Below are positions 22,035 to 34,076 of a DNA stretch of 64,000 nucleotides, one piece after another; position 1 is the stretch's first letter; every line of letters begins with the position of its first letter. This stretch comes from Canis aureus (lineage: Eukaryota; Chordata; Mammalia; Carnivora; Canidae), in assembly GCF_053574225.1 (NCBI RefSeq), contig NC_135622.1, forward strand, positions 34,016,052 through 34,080,051. The letters are read 5' to 3'. A program made the position numbers and the translations under genes. Below the pieces are notes generated by a model. It worked only from the letters and a program-made list of their open reading frames with translations. It was not told the origin of the DNA and searched no databases.

Positions 22035-24490
22035 AGACCAGTCTTAGGAGAGTGCTTGCTACTCCCCTGCTTCTTGCTTACTTGGGAAATAACAGCAGCA
22101 CCTCTACCTCCAACCAAGCTCTGTGCTGGGGCTGCCCTGGAGGGGCCCAGGCACTGCCCACTAAGCTGAGACACCACGTTCCCTTAGAGGAGTTTCCCAG
22201 ACAGTGTTGTTAACAGCTCAGGGGCACTCCCAGCACAATTTGGAGTGTCAATGTGAGGCAGTCTCAAAACCAGCTTGCTGTCTTTTTCTCTGTGACTATT
22301 CTGGGATAAATGAAATTCCTCTCCTAATACAAAAGTGAATGTTTAATACAATTCTGTTTTAATGTACGTATTTGTTTTCTCTTGCTTTTTCCTGGGGTAA
22401 GATAGGAGCATGGGGAGAAATACTGAATGTTTTATCTATCATAAAGGCTCATCTGAAAGAAGTTAGAACAGAGGACAAAAAAAAATCATGTGAACAAGAA
22501 AAATTGAGATTTCATTTTAAGGCTATGGGCTACAAAGTAAACTTAAACCTAATTTCTGAGGGATTTTTATTTTTACTCATTAAAAGTCAGCCTAAAAAAA
22601 ACAACCTTGAAGAGCTCTTGTTATTAAATGCAAGCTGGTTTTAATACTTACCATTCTTGTTCAGAAAAGCAGAACAATCCAGGTGTCTTTGTTCTGTTTT
22701 CAGTTTTCCAATTAGGAATCTTTGCTCTCTCTTAGGAACATGCTCAGATCTAACGGCCACATTTCACGATACCCAAAGGGGAATTTTGATGGTATTCTCA
22801 GCCAACTTGGCATAGTCGAAGTAGAAAAGGTTGCCACACTAGTGTCAGATTTACAGCCATAAAAATATCTTCCATGAGACTGCTTATTTTCAGCTGCCAC
22901 TTAGGTGAATGGGGAGCTAGCATTTTGGAAAACTATTAATACATTTACATTTTCTCTGGACATTTATCAGTGTGGCTGGAAGAATCCCGAAGAGCTGAAT
23001 AGAAAAAATATTCTTGTGTTTGGCGCCCAGGTAGAGTCACTACAGATTTCATATTATGGATAGAATCCAAATTAGTCAGCAAACCCAATTCAGTGAAGGC
23101 TGTTCCCTTTTCAACATATTACTTCAAATGGTTAAGTTTTCAGAAAACCTCTCAGACTGTCCCAAATGGCTAGTGTCAAGTGTGTTGAAGCTTTGGCATG
23201 CTTGAAATGTTTAGACTCTAAGTAGTATTTTTAAAAGGCATTAACTCATGTCCTCACTTTAAGTAAAAAAACACGGATATGCATAGCACCCGCAGTATTC
23301 AAGTTCTAACTTGCTATTGAAACAAGGCTCATGTTACAGAACCGCTCAGGAGAAATGAAGGAGAAAACCGCACTAACCCTCTAAAACATTTCTTAAACCA
23401 GTTTTGACTCTTGGTGCTATAGTGGAGCTCGTGCTGGCTGCCCTAGCTGGAGCCATCTGCCCAAGTGGACCTGCAGCTTCAACACAAGTTTGCAGCAGAG
23501 CGTACAGCGGGGCGATAAACAACAGAACTTTCCATTAAAAGTGCTTCGAAATCGTTCCCCTCGAGGAAGTTATTCTTGGGCTGGTTACTTGCAGCCACAT
23601 ACAAATGCACAAGTCATTTCACAGATGTGCCAGAAAGATTGGAAAAGATTGGGAAGCCTTGATTGAAGACACTGAATAAGAAAATCCTCCCCCACCCCCA
23701 AAACTGAACTTCGTAAGCCCCCTCATTAAAATTATGAAATAAGTGAAACGGGATTACTTCTTCGCAATTGAAGATCAGAATGCAGTATAGCATTTCAAGG
23801 TGAAACCGGATGTCTAAACCCCAGAAAGATGGTAAGCACTTCATGTTAATTGTATGAAGAATTCTGTAAATGTTTCTTACCTATTTGTTTTACCTTTACT
23901 GGAATCTAGCTAGGAAACAATATTGGTAAAGTACTTGCTACAAAATTAGTCCCCTCGTGTTGTAGTCTGTGTAAGTGGGGAGTTCTCAGGAGATGAAAAC
24001 AAGGTAAACATTCTTGCAAAGGTGGTCATAGGTTGGCAAAGCATTAGGTTGGTCTTCTTCCTACTTGAGTTCCATATCTGAATATTACAATTCAAACTCT
24101 CTGACAGGTAGTGAACTTTGGTCTTTATCCTCCCATTCTGTTATGTGAGCAGTTTAAATAATATGCCAAAGCACACAGCCTGTGGATCTGTAGGCATATA
24201 TGGTAAATGTTCTTTTTCCTTTCTGGGCAATGGTTTGAATATATCCCTAAGAGGTTATCATAAAATAAGACCTTGTGAAAGTACTTTGTAAAATTAAAAT
24301 GTAGCAAATGTAAGCAAATTGGGACCAAGGGTGTGGTTTTCAGATGCAGCCCAGGCTGGCTTTTTGAAAACTGCACTCTGTCTTGTTCTCTCAATTGCTG
24401 GGCTGAGCTGAGGAGCTCAGGCGTCACATTCTTGACATTGTCCTTTGTGTGTCACCTAATTGCCACATAAATAAAGATCCCTGGGGGCAG
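22035..24490 (+). other. DHX57: Probable DHX57 3' UTR
   Basis: This stretch of about 2.4 kb has no recognisable SINE or L1, in contrast to its flanks, which fits a retained UTR. An AATAAA lies at 24470-24475 with T/G-rich sequence near 24520. A second AATAAA is at 24656-24661, and ATTAAA variants lie at 22578, near 23535 and near 23724. The end site is inferred; no transcript evidence is available. Confidence 0.55.
24470..24475 (+). terminator. Candidate DHX57 poly(A) signal
   Basis: Canonical AATAAA about 2.4 kb after the stop codon, followed by a T/G-rich element. It fits the long 3' UTR I recall for this gene. Confidence 0.5.
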
Positions 24491-24605
24491 CAGAATTATG
24501 TTCATGGTGCCATTGTACGTAAGCCTGTGTATATGCTGGTTCTTTCCTCCTAAGTCCTGCTAGAATTAGGCATAATTCCCAGGGTTTATTTTCTCCCAAA
24601 GTGGT

Positions 24606-24623
24606 GGGGGGGGGGGGGGGGGG
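24606..24623. repeat. Poly(G) run, G18
   Basis: Eighteen consecutive G on the plus strand. Confidence 0.97.
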
Positions 24624-24679
24624 AGGTAGAACTTGCTTAAAATATTTAGCCAGTTAATAAATACAGAGTGAGCTATTGT

Positions 24680-25380
24680 TTTCAGAAGTTAGATCTTAAT
24701 CCTGAAACTGTGTCAGTATTTGAGTATTCACAGGACAGTGCCTCAGGTGGAAACACTGTATAAACAGCTCAGTCTATTGCCATAGCAGTCGTTTCAGACT
24801 GTTCCAGACTGTTCCAGAGTGACAGGCTTCTTCGTGTCTTTTTAGTCTCATGCATGTAAAGCTATGTAATGACTGTGTAAACCATTAACCACAGTGAGTC
24901 ATTAACAGAAGAGACCTTTTTCTTGCCATTTATAAGTTATTATCCCTAAAGTGATTTATCAAAGAGATTGGTCTTAAATAGGATTTATAGCCAATCATTA
25001 ATCTTCAAAGTGCTTTAAAATCTTAGATGTCTTAATAATTTGTTCTGTCAAAGAGCAGAGACAAGGAGTTCTGTTGGAGAATCACTCGCTTGATACTCTT
25101 TAGGAAAGATACAGGACAGCAGCCTAAACATGAACTTGTCCCCACAGTTCAGCCTCTGCCCCATCTTTGCCCCTGGGGCCATCCCCGAGTCTACTCCTGA
25201 GTCGGTTCCAACCCAGCTGATTGAGTATATAAGTTAGGACACAGTGCCCCAGTGAGATAGCTACAGGAGAATGGCTTAGATTCATTCACTGGATTTCCTA
25301 CCTATATTTCAACTTTTTAGGAAAAAAACAAATTGCAACAAAGACAGTATAAGGGATTTGTTTGAAAAGGCAATTTCCCC
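24680..25380. other. Intergenic, nothing recognised
   Basis: No long open frame and no repeat family recognised. Confidence 0.5.
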
Positions 25381-25383
25381 AGT

Positions 25384-25551
25384 GGCGCCTGGGTGGCTCA
25401 GGTCATGATCTTGGGATGAGGAGATGGAGCCCCGTGTCGGGCTCCATGCTCATTGTGAAGTTCACTTGAGATTGTCTCTCTCTCTCTCCCTCTGCCCCTC
25501 CTCCCAATCATGGGTTCTCTCTCTCTCTCAACAAATAATCTTTAAAAAAGT
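25384..25551 (+). mobile_element. SINEC with internal deletion
   Basis: The head joins directly to ggtcatgatcttgggatg, lacking the segment from the gttaag box to the caggt region. Confidence 0.88.
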
Positions 25552-26107
25552 AGGGGGCAACTTCCCATAAATACCAACAATGAAAATCAGTGTTTAGGAT
25601 GATGATCCTGACATTATAAATAACGATATTCCTAAATATGGTGTAATTATATATTTAATAAATATTTTCAACAGAAGCATTTCAAACAGGTTTTTAAAAT
25701 TATTATTCCTTATGCAGATTCCTGCATAATCCTTATAACACAGTTACTACTACCTCCAACCTGGGTTTTACTGAAAATGGCCTAAAGGAGTTTATTTTCC
25801 TTCCATATTGAATGAACTTATTTTATGAAAGGGAGATTATCCATGGCCAATTTTCTTCTACAATGATTCAAGACAGGATAACATAGCCAAAAAGACTCAT
25901 TTACTTCCTGAGAGTCCCCTTGTGGTAAGTTTTGCCTCATTCCATCCTTAACTTTCAAATGTATTAAAACAAAAGTTGTGTTAACCTTTCAAGTAAGACT
26001 GTATTTGTCCAGAGGTTGATAACTACAATACAGGATCTTATCATGTACAAAGACTATAAAGAAGTTTTCTCATAAGAGAAAATGTATATTTTACTTGTTT
26101 TAAACCA

Positions 26108-26330
26108 GTGGTTCTCAACTGGAAGCAATTTTGCCCACCAGGGGACATTTGGCAGTATCTTGGAGATGTCACCGCTGAATGGGGGATTGGGGTATACTCC
26201 CGGCATCTAGTGGTTAGAAGCCAGAGATGCTGCTAAATATCCTATAAGGCACAGGATCCGCCACCCCCCTCAACAAAAAATTATTCAGTTCAAATCATCA
26301 GTAGTGCCAAGGTGGAGAAAATCTAAACAA
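26108..26330. mobile_element. hAT-type MITE
   Basis: cagtggttctcaactgg at the left, ggggacatttggcagtatct inside, and tagtgccaaggtggaga at the right. Common mammalian non-autonomous element, exact family uncertain. Confidence 0.7.
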
Positions 26331-26562
26331 AATGAGATAGGTAACTACTTAAAAAGTCTATTAATTAGATATAAATTATGCCCATAGTTGTCTCTGAAAA
26401 TTATGCCCAAATCAACTCTAATAAACATGTACTGTGTGCATAAAAGCTTATGAATCCATCATGTTGTTACCAAAATACAGTGCTTAATAATTTGAGGAAA
26501 TTATATGTACAAATGGGAAAAACCATGCACACCCAGATGGGTAGGGATATATATATATATAT

Positions 26563-26739
26563 ATTTTTTTAAGAGTTTATTTATTTGAGAGAGCAGCGAG
26601 AGAGAGCACAAGTGGGGGAAAGGGAGAAGCAAGCTCCCTGCTGAGCAGGAAGCCTGATGTGAGGCTCCATCCCAGGACCCTGGGATCATGACCTGAGCCA
26701 GAGGGAGATGCTCAACCAACTGAGTCACCCAGGTGCCCT
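26563..26739 (-). mobile_element. SINEC, antisense
   Basis: Inverted head ctgagtcacccaggtgccc. gggatat lies on both sides, after a short (AT)n. Confidence 0.92.
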
Positions 26740-26779
26740 GGGATATGTTTATTTTAAAAACATGTTCTACCATTAAATT

Positions 26780-27880
26780 TAGTTTTTATAAATATCACTT
26801 ATTTTGAAAATGTGAAAAGTTAAAACATGGTTTTTGAAAATACAATTTGTATATGACATACTGCTAATGTTTTTCACTGCAAAACTCAAATTCTCCCGTG
26901 TAGGCCCACATTAAGATGTCTGAAATATGCACACCCTTACTTTATCTTTCTGTTATTTGAACAGAGTCCAACTTAGTAGACTTTGGCCGATATGGTATAA
27001 CACAAATAGGGTTTTAAGAAGGGGGATGGGAGTATATAGCTCTCTAGGTAGATAACTGTAAAATGTTGAAATCTAACATGAAGTCTCATTGGGAACTGTA
27101 ATTTCTAGGCTCAGTAACCCTTCTACAGTTTGAGCTGGAAAAAAAAAATCAGTTTGTTTTAGGACTTATTAGCAAGATTACCAGACTGAAAATCAAAGAT
27201 ATGTTATGCTCTTTAGAAGACAGATGTCCTTACAAATCAGGGGCCATGCTATATCATGGGCACCAAGGAACTATCCCATATGAGGAGGAAACTAATCCAT
27301 TGACTATAGACGCAAAACAAAACAATCTGTAATCATAGACGTTGCTGTTAATGCTACCCTTCTGTCTCTGAAATTCACCTGTGCACTTTCCCATTTAAAC
27401 TCCAGCTGTCCCCATTATTTCTGGCCCATAAATCTTTATACCACCCTTTTCCATAGTAAGCATGGCTAAGACAGATTAATTGAAGCATGCAATCTGATTA
27501 GTTAAGAGGGAGGCTGATGGTCCAGTTTATAACTAATGTGTACTACATGGCTAGTTTGAGACTCATGCTGGGGTTGCAGACATTCATCCGACATTTATGC
27601 TCGTAATTTCAATATAACCAACATTTTAAGCAGGTGCTATGTGCCAGCCACCCTAGGAAGTCAGGATATAAACAGGAACAAAGGAGAAATAGGACAATAG
27701 AGAAATAAAGTTTCCTTGAATAAATTCAATCAGGAGCATAATTTACCCCCTGCAAGATCCTTTGAAGGTTCTAAAGAAACTAGATGGCTTATTTGTTGAC
27801 ATTAAAGGAAGGATACTAATGGCTTTAAGTCTTTTATTCTGCTTTTGAAAGATCTCATCTCATTCAGCAAGTACGTGTGC
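26780..27880. other. Intergenic; one weak L2-like patch
   Basis: gtgctatgtgccagccaccc near 27634 looks like an L2 3' region. Nothing else was recognised. Confidence 0.4.
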
Positions 27881-27881
27881 T

Positions 27882-28096
27882 TTTTTTTTTTTTTTAAGAT
27901 TTTATTTATTGAGAGAGAGTGTGCAAGTGAGAGAGAGAGAGAAAGCATGAGCAGTGGGGAGGGGCAGAGGGATGGGGAGAGAGACAAACAGACTCCCTGC
28001 TGAGCAGAGAGCCTGCTGTGGGGCTTGATCCCAGGACCAACCCCAGGATCATGACCTAAAGCAATGCTTAACCGACTAAGCCACACAGGCACCCCT
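27882..28096 (-). mobile_element. SINEC, antisense
   Basis: T15, GA-rich stretch and inverted head aagccacacaggcacccc. gtgtgctt is repeated on both sides. Confidence 0.93.
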
Positions 28097-28252
28097 AGGT
28101 GTGCTTCTTTAAACACTGTAAGGGGAAGTAGGTGGAAGGAGAAAGGGGAGAAAAAAAAAAAAAAAACATTGTGAGGAAACCTCTGTATATCACCAAAGAA
28201 GTAGCTGTAGGGAATAAATGTATGGCTTACTCCCTCTTGAAAATGTATTTGA

Positions 28253-28474
28253 GGGTGCCTGGGTGAATAATTTGGTTAAGCACCTGACTCTTGGTTTTGG
28301 CTCAGGTCATGATCTCATGGGTTGTTTAGATAGAGCCCCACCTCAGGCTCTGTGCTCAGGGAGGAATCTGCTTGAGATTCTCTCCCTCTGCCCCTCCAGC
28401 CAATCATATGCGCTCTCCCTCTAAAATAAACAAATGTTTAAAATTAGAAAAAAGAAAAAAAAAAAAAAAAAAAG
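28253..28474 (+). mobile_element. SINEC with long A tail
   Basis: gggtgcctgggtgaataatt head and A19 tail. Followed at once by another SINEC. Confidence 0.88.
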
Positions 28475-28487
28475 AAAGTCTATGTGA

Positions 28488-28615
28488 GGGCAGCCCGGGT
28501 GGCTCAGCGGTTTAGTGCCACCTTCAGCCCAGGGCCTGATCCTGGAGACCCCAGATCGAGTCCCACGTCGGGCTCCCTGCATGGAGCCTTCTTCTCCCTC
28601 TGCCTGTGTCTCTGC

Positions 28616-28646
<31 letters not shown>

Positions 28647-28673
28647 GAATAAATAAATAAAATATTTTTTAAA
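28488..28673 (+). mobile_element. SINEC_Cf-like
   Basis: gggcagcccgggtggctcag head. Perfect flanks aaagtctatgtga before and after. Confidence 0.95.
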
Positions 28674-28724
28674 AAGTCTATGTGACCTTAAGTTAGGCAA
28701 AGAATTCTTAGCTACAAACACAAA

Positions 28725-29760
28725 AAGCATGATAGATAACAAAAAAAATTATAAATCATACTTAGCCAATTTCTTAAACTTCTGCAGTTCAAAAACATCG
28801 AGAAAATATAAGACAAGCCATAGACTGGGAGGAAATATTTGTAAATTATATTTTGATAAAGCACTTGTATCTAGAATTGTATATCTAGAAATATATGTTA
28901 AGACCTCTTACAACTCAAGTAGAAAACTCAGTTTTTAAAATGGGCAAAATACTTGAGTAAACATTTCACCAAGGATATACAAATGGGTTAATAAGCACAT
29001 GAAAAGATGCTCAACCTCATTAGTCTTTAGAGAAATTCAAATGAAAACCACAGGGAGATACTACTTCATAACCTCTAGAATCACACATAATAACAGGTAC
29101 TGATAAGGGTGCAGAGAAACTGGAGCCCTCATTACATTACTGATGGCACATAAAATGGTGTGGCTATATTAGAACATAGCTTGAGTTTCTTAAAAAGTTA
29201 AACATAATTTATCATATAATCCAGTGACTCCACTCCTAGGTTATTTCACAAGAGAAATGAAAATATATGTCCACACAAAGGTTTTTCACAAATATTCACA
29301 GCAGCATTATTCACAATAGCTCCAAACTGGGAACAATCCAAATATCCATGGTGACTGAATAAACAAAAAGGAGTATATTCACAATAGGATATTATCCAGT
29401 AATAAAAAGGAACCTGTGATACATGCTACAACATGCATGAATTTCAAAAACATAATGCTAAGTGAGAGAAGCTAGACACCAAGACCACATATGGTATGAT
29501 TCCATTTATATGAAATGTACAGAAATGTAAAAGATACAGATACAAAAAATTAGTGGTTGCCTGGGACTGAGAGTGGGAATGGGAATTAATTGCAAATGAG
29601 AAACAGACTCTTGTGAGGATGGAAATGTTTAAAAACATAAATAAAGGATTGTGGTGATGACTGCACAACTCTAAATGTAGTAAAGATCACTGATATCTAT
29701 ACTTCAAGTGGATGAATTTTATGGTATGTTAATAATACCTCTCAATAAAGTTCTTTTTAA
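28725..29760 (+). mobile_element. Old L1, ORF2 end and 3' UTR
   Basis: ORF2-end signatures cacagcagcattattcacaa and aggatattatccagtaataa, then ggtatgttaataatacctct and aataaag. Decayed. Confidence 0.82.
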
Positions 29761-29770
29761 AAATATATTG

Positions 29771-29968
29771 GGTGCCTGTGGTGCCTGGGTGGCTCAGTCG
29801 GTTAAGCCTCTGACTCTTGGTTTCAGCTCAAATCATGGTCTGAAGGTGGTGAGATTGAGCCCGACATAGGGCTCTGTGCTGGATGTAGAGCCTGCCTAAG
29901 ATTCTCTCCTCTGCCCCCCATTACTGATGGCACATAAAATGTGCTCTAAAAATTTAAAAAAAAAAAAA
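29771..29968 (+). mobile_element. SINEC containing 23-bp filler
   Basis: Normal head, but the CT-rich region is interrupted at 29919-29941 by 23 bp identical to 29135-29157 in the upstream L1. Confidence 0.88.
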
Positions 29969-29970
29969 AT

Positions 29971-30089
29971 TTTGGTGCCTGGCTGGCTCAATCAAGCACA
30001 CAACTCTTGACCTCAAGGTTGTTGAATTCAAGCCCCATGTTGGGTGTAGAGAGTACTTAAACACAAAATCTTTAAAAATAAATAAATAA
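29971..30089 (+). mobile_element. SINEC, short form
   Basis: ggctggctcaatcaagcaca head and gggtgtagagagtacttaa end, then (aaat)n. Confidence 0.88.
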
Positions 30090-30666
30090 CCCAGCAATTG
30101 CACTGTTGGGGATTTACCCCAAAGATTCAGATGCAATGAAACGCCGGGACACCTGCACCCCGATGTTTCTAGCAGCAATGTCCACAATAGCCAAACTGTG
30201 GAAGGAGCCTCGGTGTCCATCGAAAGATGAATGCCATCGAAAGATGAATGGATAAAGAAGCTGTGGTCTATGTATACAATGGAATATTACTCAGCCATTA
30301 GAAACGACAAATACCCACCATTTGCTTCAACGTGGATGGAACTGGAGGGTATTATGCTGAGCGAAGTAAGTCAATCGGAGAAGGACAGTGTATGTTCTCA
30401 TTCATTTGGGGAATATAAATAATAGTGAAAGGGAATATAAGGGAAGGGAAAAGAAATGTGTGGGAAATTATCAGAAAGGGAGACAGAATATAAAGACTCC
30501 TAACTCTGGGAAATGAACTAGGGGTGGTGGAAGGGGAGGAGGGCGGGGGGGGGTGAATGGGTGACGGGCACTGAGGGGGACACTTGACGGGATGAGCACT
30601 GGGTGTTATTCTGTATGTTGGTAAATTGAACACCAATAAAAAATTAATTTATTAAATAAAAATAAA
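30090..30666 (+). mobile_element. Young canine-type L1, 5'-truncated
   Basis: Only the ORF2 end and 3' UTR remain: gttggggatttaccccaaag, G-rich tract at 30521-30595, caataaaaaatta signal and A-rich tail. It inserted in the A tail of the preceding SINEC. A 17-bp tandem duplication lies at 30217-30250. Confidence 0.88.
30217..30250. repeat. 17-bp tandem duplication in L1
   Basis: ccatcgaaagatgaatg occurs twice back to back, at 30217-30233 and 30234-30250. Confidence 0.97.
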
Positions 30667-30704
30667 TAAAAATTTGTTGTTAAGATACCTTTATTAAAAA
30701 AAAT

Positions 30705-30811
30705 AGTGGGGCACCTGATGTCTCAGTCAGAAGAGCATGTGACTCTTGATCTCAAGGTCATGAGTTCAAGCCCCACACTGGATGTAGAAAGGAGTTAAAA
30801 AAAAAAAAAAG
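30705..30811 (+). mobile_element. SINEC, short form
   Basis: ggggcacctgatgtctcagt head, ctggatgtagaaaggagtt end and A15. Confidence 0.88.
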
Positions 30812-30814
30812 AAC

Positions 30815-31465
30815 TTAGAAAAACAGTAACTTCACCGTGGAGAAACTTGACAAACAACACCTTCACCAAATGATCAGTTAACATCACCAGAAATGGGACA
30901 AACCAGTTTTATGTGCCTCCCAAAATGATTTATTGAAAATACACTATCATTTCTAGGGTATTCCTACCCAAAAACATCATACCAAATTACAACAAAAGGA
31001 AACATCAGACAAACTCAAATTGAGGGTCATTCCACAAAATAAATATCAATGTCCCATTAAATCAAAGAAAGACTGAGGAACTATTCCAGATTAAAGGAAG
31101 GGACATGACTGAACATGATACATTGTCCAAATTTTAAAACTCATTTTGTGGGGGTTTTTTGGTTTTTTGCAATACAGGACGTTGAGATTATATGGATAAA
31201 GTGTGTATTAAATCACAGCACTGTATCAATGTTACTATTCTGATTTCGATGGCTGTACTGTGGTTATTTAAGAGAATGTCATTTTTCCATCATGTCCATG
31301 ATTTACTCTCAAACAGTTCAGGGGGATAAAATGAACACACACACATAGACAATACAAATGTGGTAAAATGTTAACATCTGCTGAGAGAAGAATATATGAG
31401 ACTTGTTTGTTCTGTTCTTGCAAAGTTCCTATAAATCTGAAATTACATTAAAACAAGCTAAAAGC
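30815..31465 (+). mobile_element. Old L1 3' UTR
   Basis: accaaatgatcagttaacat, gggtcattccacaaaataaa, then tggtaaaatgttaacatctg: L1M-type 3' UTR features. Confidence 0.65.
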
Positions 31466-31984
31466 AGTGCATGTATGCTGTAGTTACATAATTAGTGTGT
31501 AATTGCATGGGAGTAAATATTAGAAATACAAATAGATTTGACAAAATGATAAGAATATGAGGTTTCCATGGCAGAGCCAGATCATTTACCCTCTTGGGCA
31601 CTCAGGTTTTGTTCACAGGTGCATTGTTTAAACAATCGGAGGACTCAGTTGCCAAGAAACAGTCTTTCTCCCAGCTCACTAGCCTGACAGCAAACAAATC
31701 TACCAATACCAGTGCACCTGTCCTTGGACCAAGGCGCAATTTCCTACATGGCTTCTCTCATCTCAAGGTCTCCCCGTATTTTGCCAAAATCATTTCCACA
31801 CTAAATTTCTTATTCTGCATCTCCTATTTGCTTTTCCAAGACATTCCAAGACTTGAACGAGGTCTTAGTCACAAGGAGAAAGGCTATGCACTAAATCCCT
31901 TTAGGATCATGGGAACTTTAAAGTTGTGAAGGAAGGACTTTGTTTCCCCCAAAGTTCCTGAATTACTTTTGCAATCATGGCCCG

Positions 31985-32140
31985 AGACAGGTAGCATTAC
32001 CATTATCTGGGAGTTTGTTAGAAATTTAAATGCCTGGGCCCCAACTTGGACCTACTGAGCCAGAGTCTGCTGGGGGTAGGGTCCTGCAATGTTTTAACAA
32101 GCTCTCTGGCTGATTCTGGTGCTTGCTCAAGTGTGAGGAG
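31985..32140. mobile_element. MER5-like MITE
   Basis: ctgggagtttgttagaaatt and gcaatgttttaacaagctct are typical of this hAT-derived element. Confidence 0.65.
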
Positions 32141-32228
32141 TGTGAGGCTACATCCTGTCATTAGACAACTAGGCAGAGAAATAGCTGTTACTGAGCTGCA
32201 TTCAAAGACCCCCTAAAACCTGAATATA

Positions 32229-32380
32229 TTTTTTTAAGATTCTATTTATTCATGAGAGACATCAGAAGACGGAGGAGAAACAGGCTCATGCAGAGCCTGA
32301 TGTGGGACTTGATCCCAGGACTCCAGGATCACAACCTGAGTGGAAGGCAGACACTCAACCACTGAGCCACCCAGGCGTCC
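32229..32380 (-). mobile_element. SINEC, antisense, shortened
   Basis: Inverted head gagccacccaggcgtccc. Perfect flanks ctaaaacctgaatat on both sides. Confidence 0.94.
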
Positions 32381-32611
32381 CTAAAACCTGAATATCTTGA
32401 AGTCTTTCTTCCAAAAGGTACCGCTTCTCTTTTCTTTTGAATAAGGGGCGTATGTGGGAACTGAAAGGGCTGTGTGCACAGATGATCCCTGAGGACAGAC
32501 CAGGGAGCAGTGAGTGAGGCTGCCCTGTAGCAGCGCACATGGCCTATCCAGTTCCAAACTGCCTTGGAAGTCTGCTCCAAGCTCTGGCATATCAGGCTGC
32601 TTCAAGGATTT

Positions 32612-32822
32612 CCTAGGGCAGACTTTCTGTAAAGGGCTCTATTTTTCTGTAAATACAAGCCATATAGTTTGTCACAATATTCAAATCTGCCATCATGACT
32701 CAAAAACAGGCACGGAAGATACGTAAACTGGTGGGTACGCTGTGTGCCAGTAAAGCCTACCAAATGGAGGCAGCAGGCTGCATTCGCCCCAAGGTCTCAA
32801 AGTCTGCTGACCCGTGTCCTCG
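32612..32822. mobile_element. Old hAT-type element
   Basis: cagactttctgtaaagggct at the left and gtctcaaagtctgctgaccc at the right match a widespread mammalian element. Family name uncertain. Confidence 0.5.
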
Positions 32823-32829
32823 GGAATCA

Positions 32830-33500
32830 GAGGCCTGGGGTTCTAAACTGATGTGAAAACCCCGAGGTCACTCTAGACCTGTCCCTGAGAACACCCTCAA
32901 ATGACAATCTGAGATACCGCCCTAGGTTTCTAGGCCAGAAACCTCCATATCGAGCCCTGGCCCCTGCCTGGCTTCCACGGGGTAGGGCCAGCTCTGGTGA
33001 AGCATGTTCCTGCATCTCTCCCTCCAGGAAAGCCTGACCCGGGAATGCGGTACGGGCAGAAAGCAGCATGGGCCGAAAGCCTTGGTCAAATCCACCAAGC
33101 ACAGGAACCACGTTTCAGTTCAGCGCAAAATACTCGTGATGCTTACCTTTTTTTTTTTTTTTAGAGGTATCAGCCAGTGCTCACTTTGAAAGGCTTTAAA
33201 AGTTATATAGCTTATGTGTTAAGATTTTACAAGTAGTTGAAACTTTCAAGCTTCAAACAAAAAAGCACATATTCCGCTATATTCTGATTCAAAAGCTATT
33301 TCATCCTTACACAATAAATAATTATTTTAAAATGGACACATCCAGTTAGTGCAAGGGACTTAACATCTTATATTGAATCAAACGTGTTGCATTTCTTTCA
33401 AATACATTTCTTGCCTAACAAAACCCGAGGTGTGCTGCCACCTGTGCAGAGTCTTGCAATTCTAATGTTCTTGTGCTATTGTTTCATGTGATGCTATCCC
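32830..33500. other. Intergenic beyond the GEMIN6 3' end
   Basis: Nothing recognised apart from a T-run near 33149-33162. Confidence 0.45.
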
Positions 33501-33516
33501 TGCCATAGTTCCCTTA

Positions 33517-33522
33517 TTTATT
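33517..33522 (-). terminator. GEMIN6: Candidate GEMIN6 poly(A) signal
   Basis: AATAAA on the minus strand, 179 bp past the GEMIN6 stop codon. Confidence 0.5.
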
Positions 33523-33564
33523 AGCACTCATAATCCACATCTTTGATTTTAACAAAACAATGGA

Positions 33565-33590
33565 GAACACACACACACACACAAACACAC
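33565..33590. repeat. (CA)n microsatellite
   Basis: acacacacacacacacaa and further CA units inside the probable GEMIN6 3' UTR. Confidence 0.85.
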
Positions 33591-33700
33591 TTGTGTGCCT
33601 CTGAAATCTTGTAATATCATGGATTTAACATTCAAAACATTTTATGAAGGAATAAAAACGAAGTGTTATTTCAGTCGATGCATCCATAGGTCTTGGCCTC

Positions 33701-34076
33701 TCATTGGGAAGCTGCAAGATGTCCTTGAATAAGATCCTGAACACGGGACAGAATAATCTCATTAGGACTGCTGCAATTTTCTGGACCATAGGGTGGTTCT
33801 ATTGTCAGAACCCCAGCCACACACAAAGTCCTTCGTGAATCTCCCTGCTCAGTGATGGGGATGTGGTTCTTCTCGAGCCATTTCTTTAGGCTGTTCTTTC
33901 TCTTCTCCAGATCCTCAGGGCTGTAGGCCTTGCAGTCTCCAGACATGAACAAATGTTTCAGCTTCTCTCTCACTCCATGGTCCCCTTCGTTCACAGTTTC
34001 AACAGTCTGCACAGCATGGCCCATAATTCCAGTCACAGACATGCTGCCATCTTCCAGGAAGTTCACCAGGACAATA
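33701..34076 (-). CDS. GEMIN6: GEMIN6 coding exon B (end)
   Basis: Acceptor CCGAAG just above 34076 and stop TGA at 33703-33701. Encodes NFLEDGSMSVTGIMGHAVQT and the helical C-terminal half. Confidence 0.95.

Noticed and set aside
24125..24427. 100-codon minus-strand frame within the DHX57 3' UTR
   Set aside because: No homology recognised and no sign of a promoter; treated as chance.
28111..28171. Possible further tail-only insertion (aaacactgtaagg / aaacattgtgagg)
   Set aside because: The repeats differ at two of 13 bases and the insert includes about 30 bp of other sequence, so the case is too weak.
31594..31929. 111-codon open frame on the plus strand
   Set aside because: No domain, no codon pattern and no splice context; the composition fits chance in intergenic DNA.
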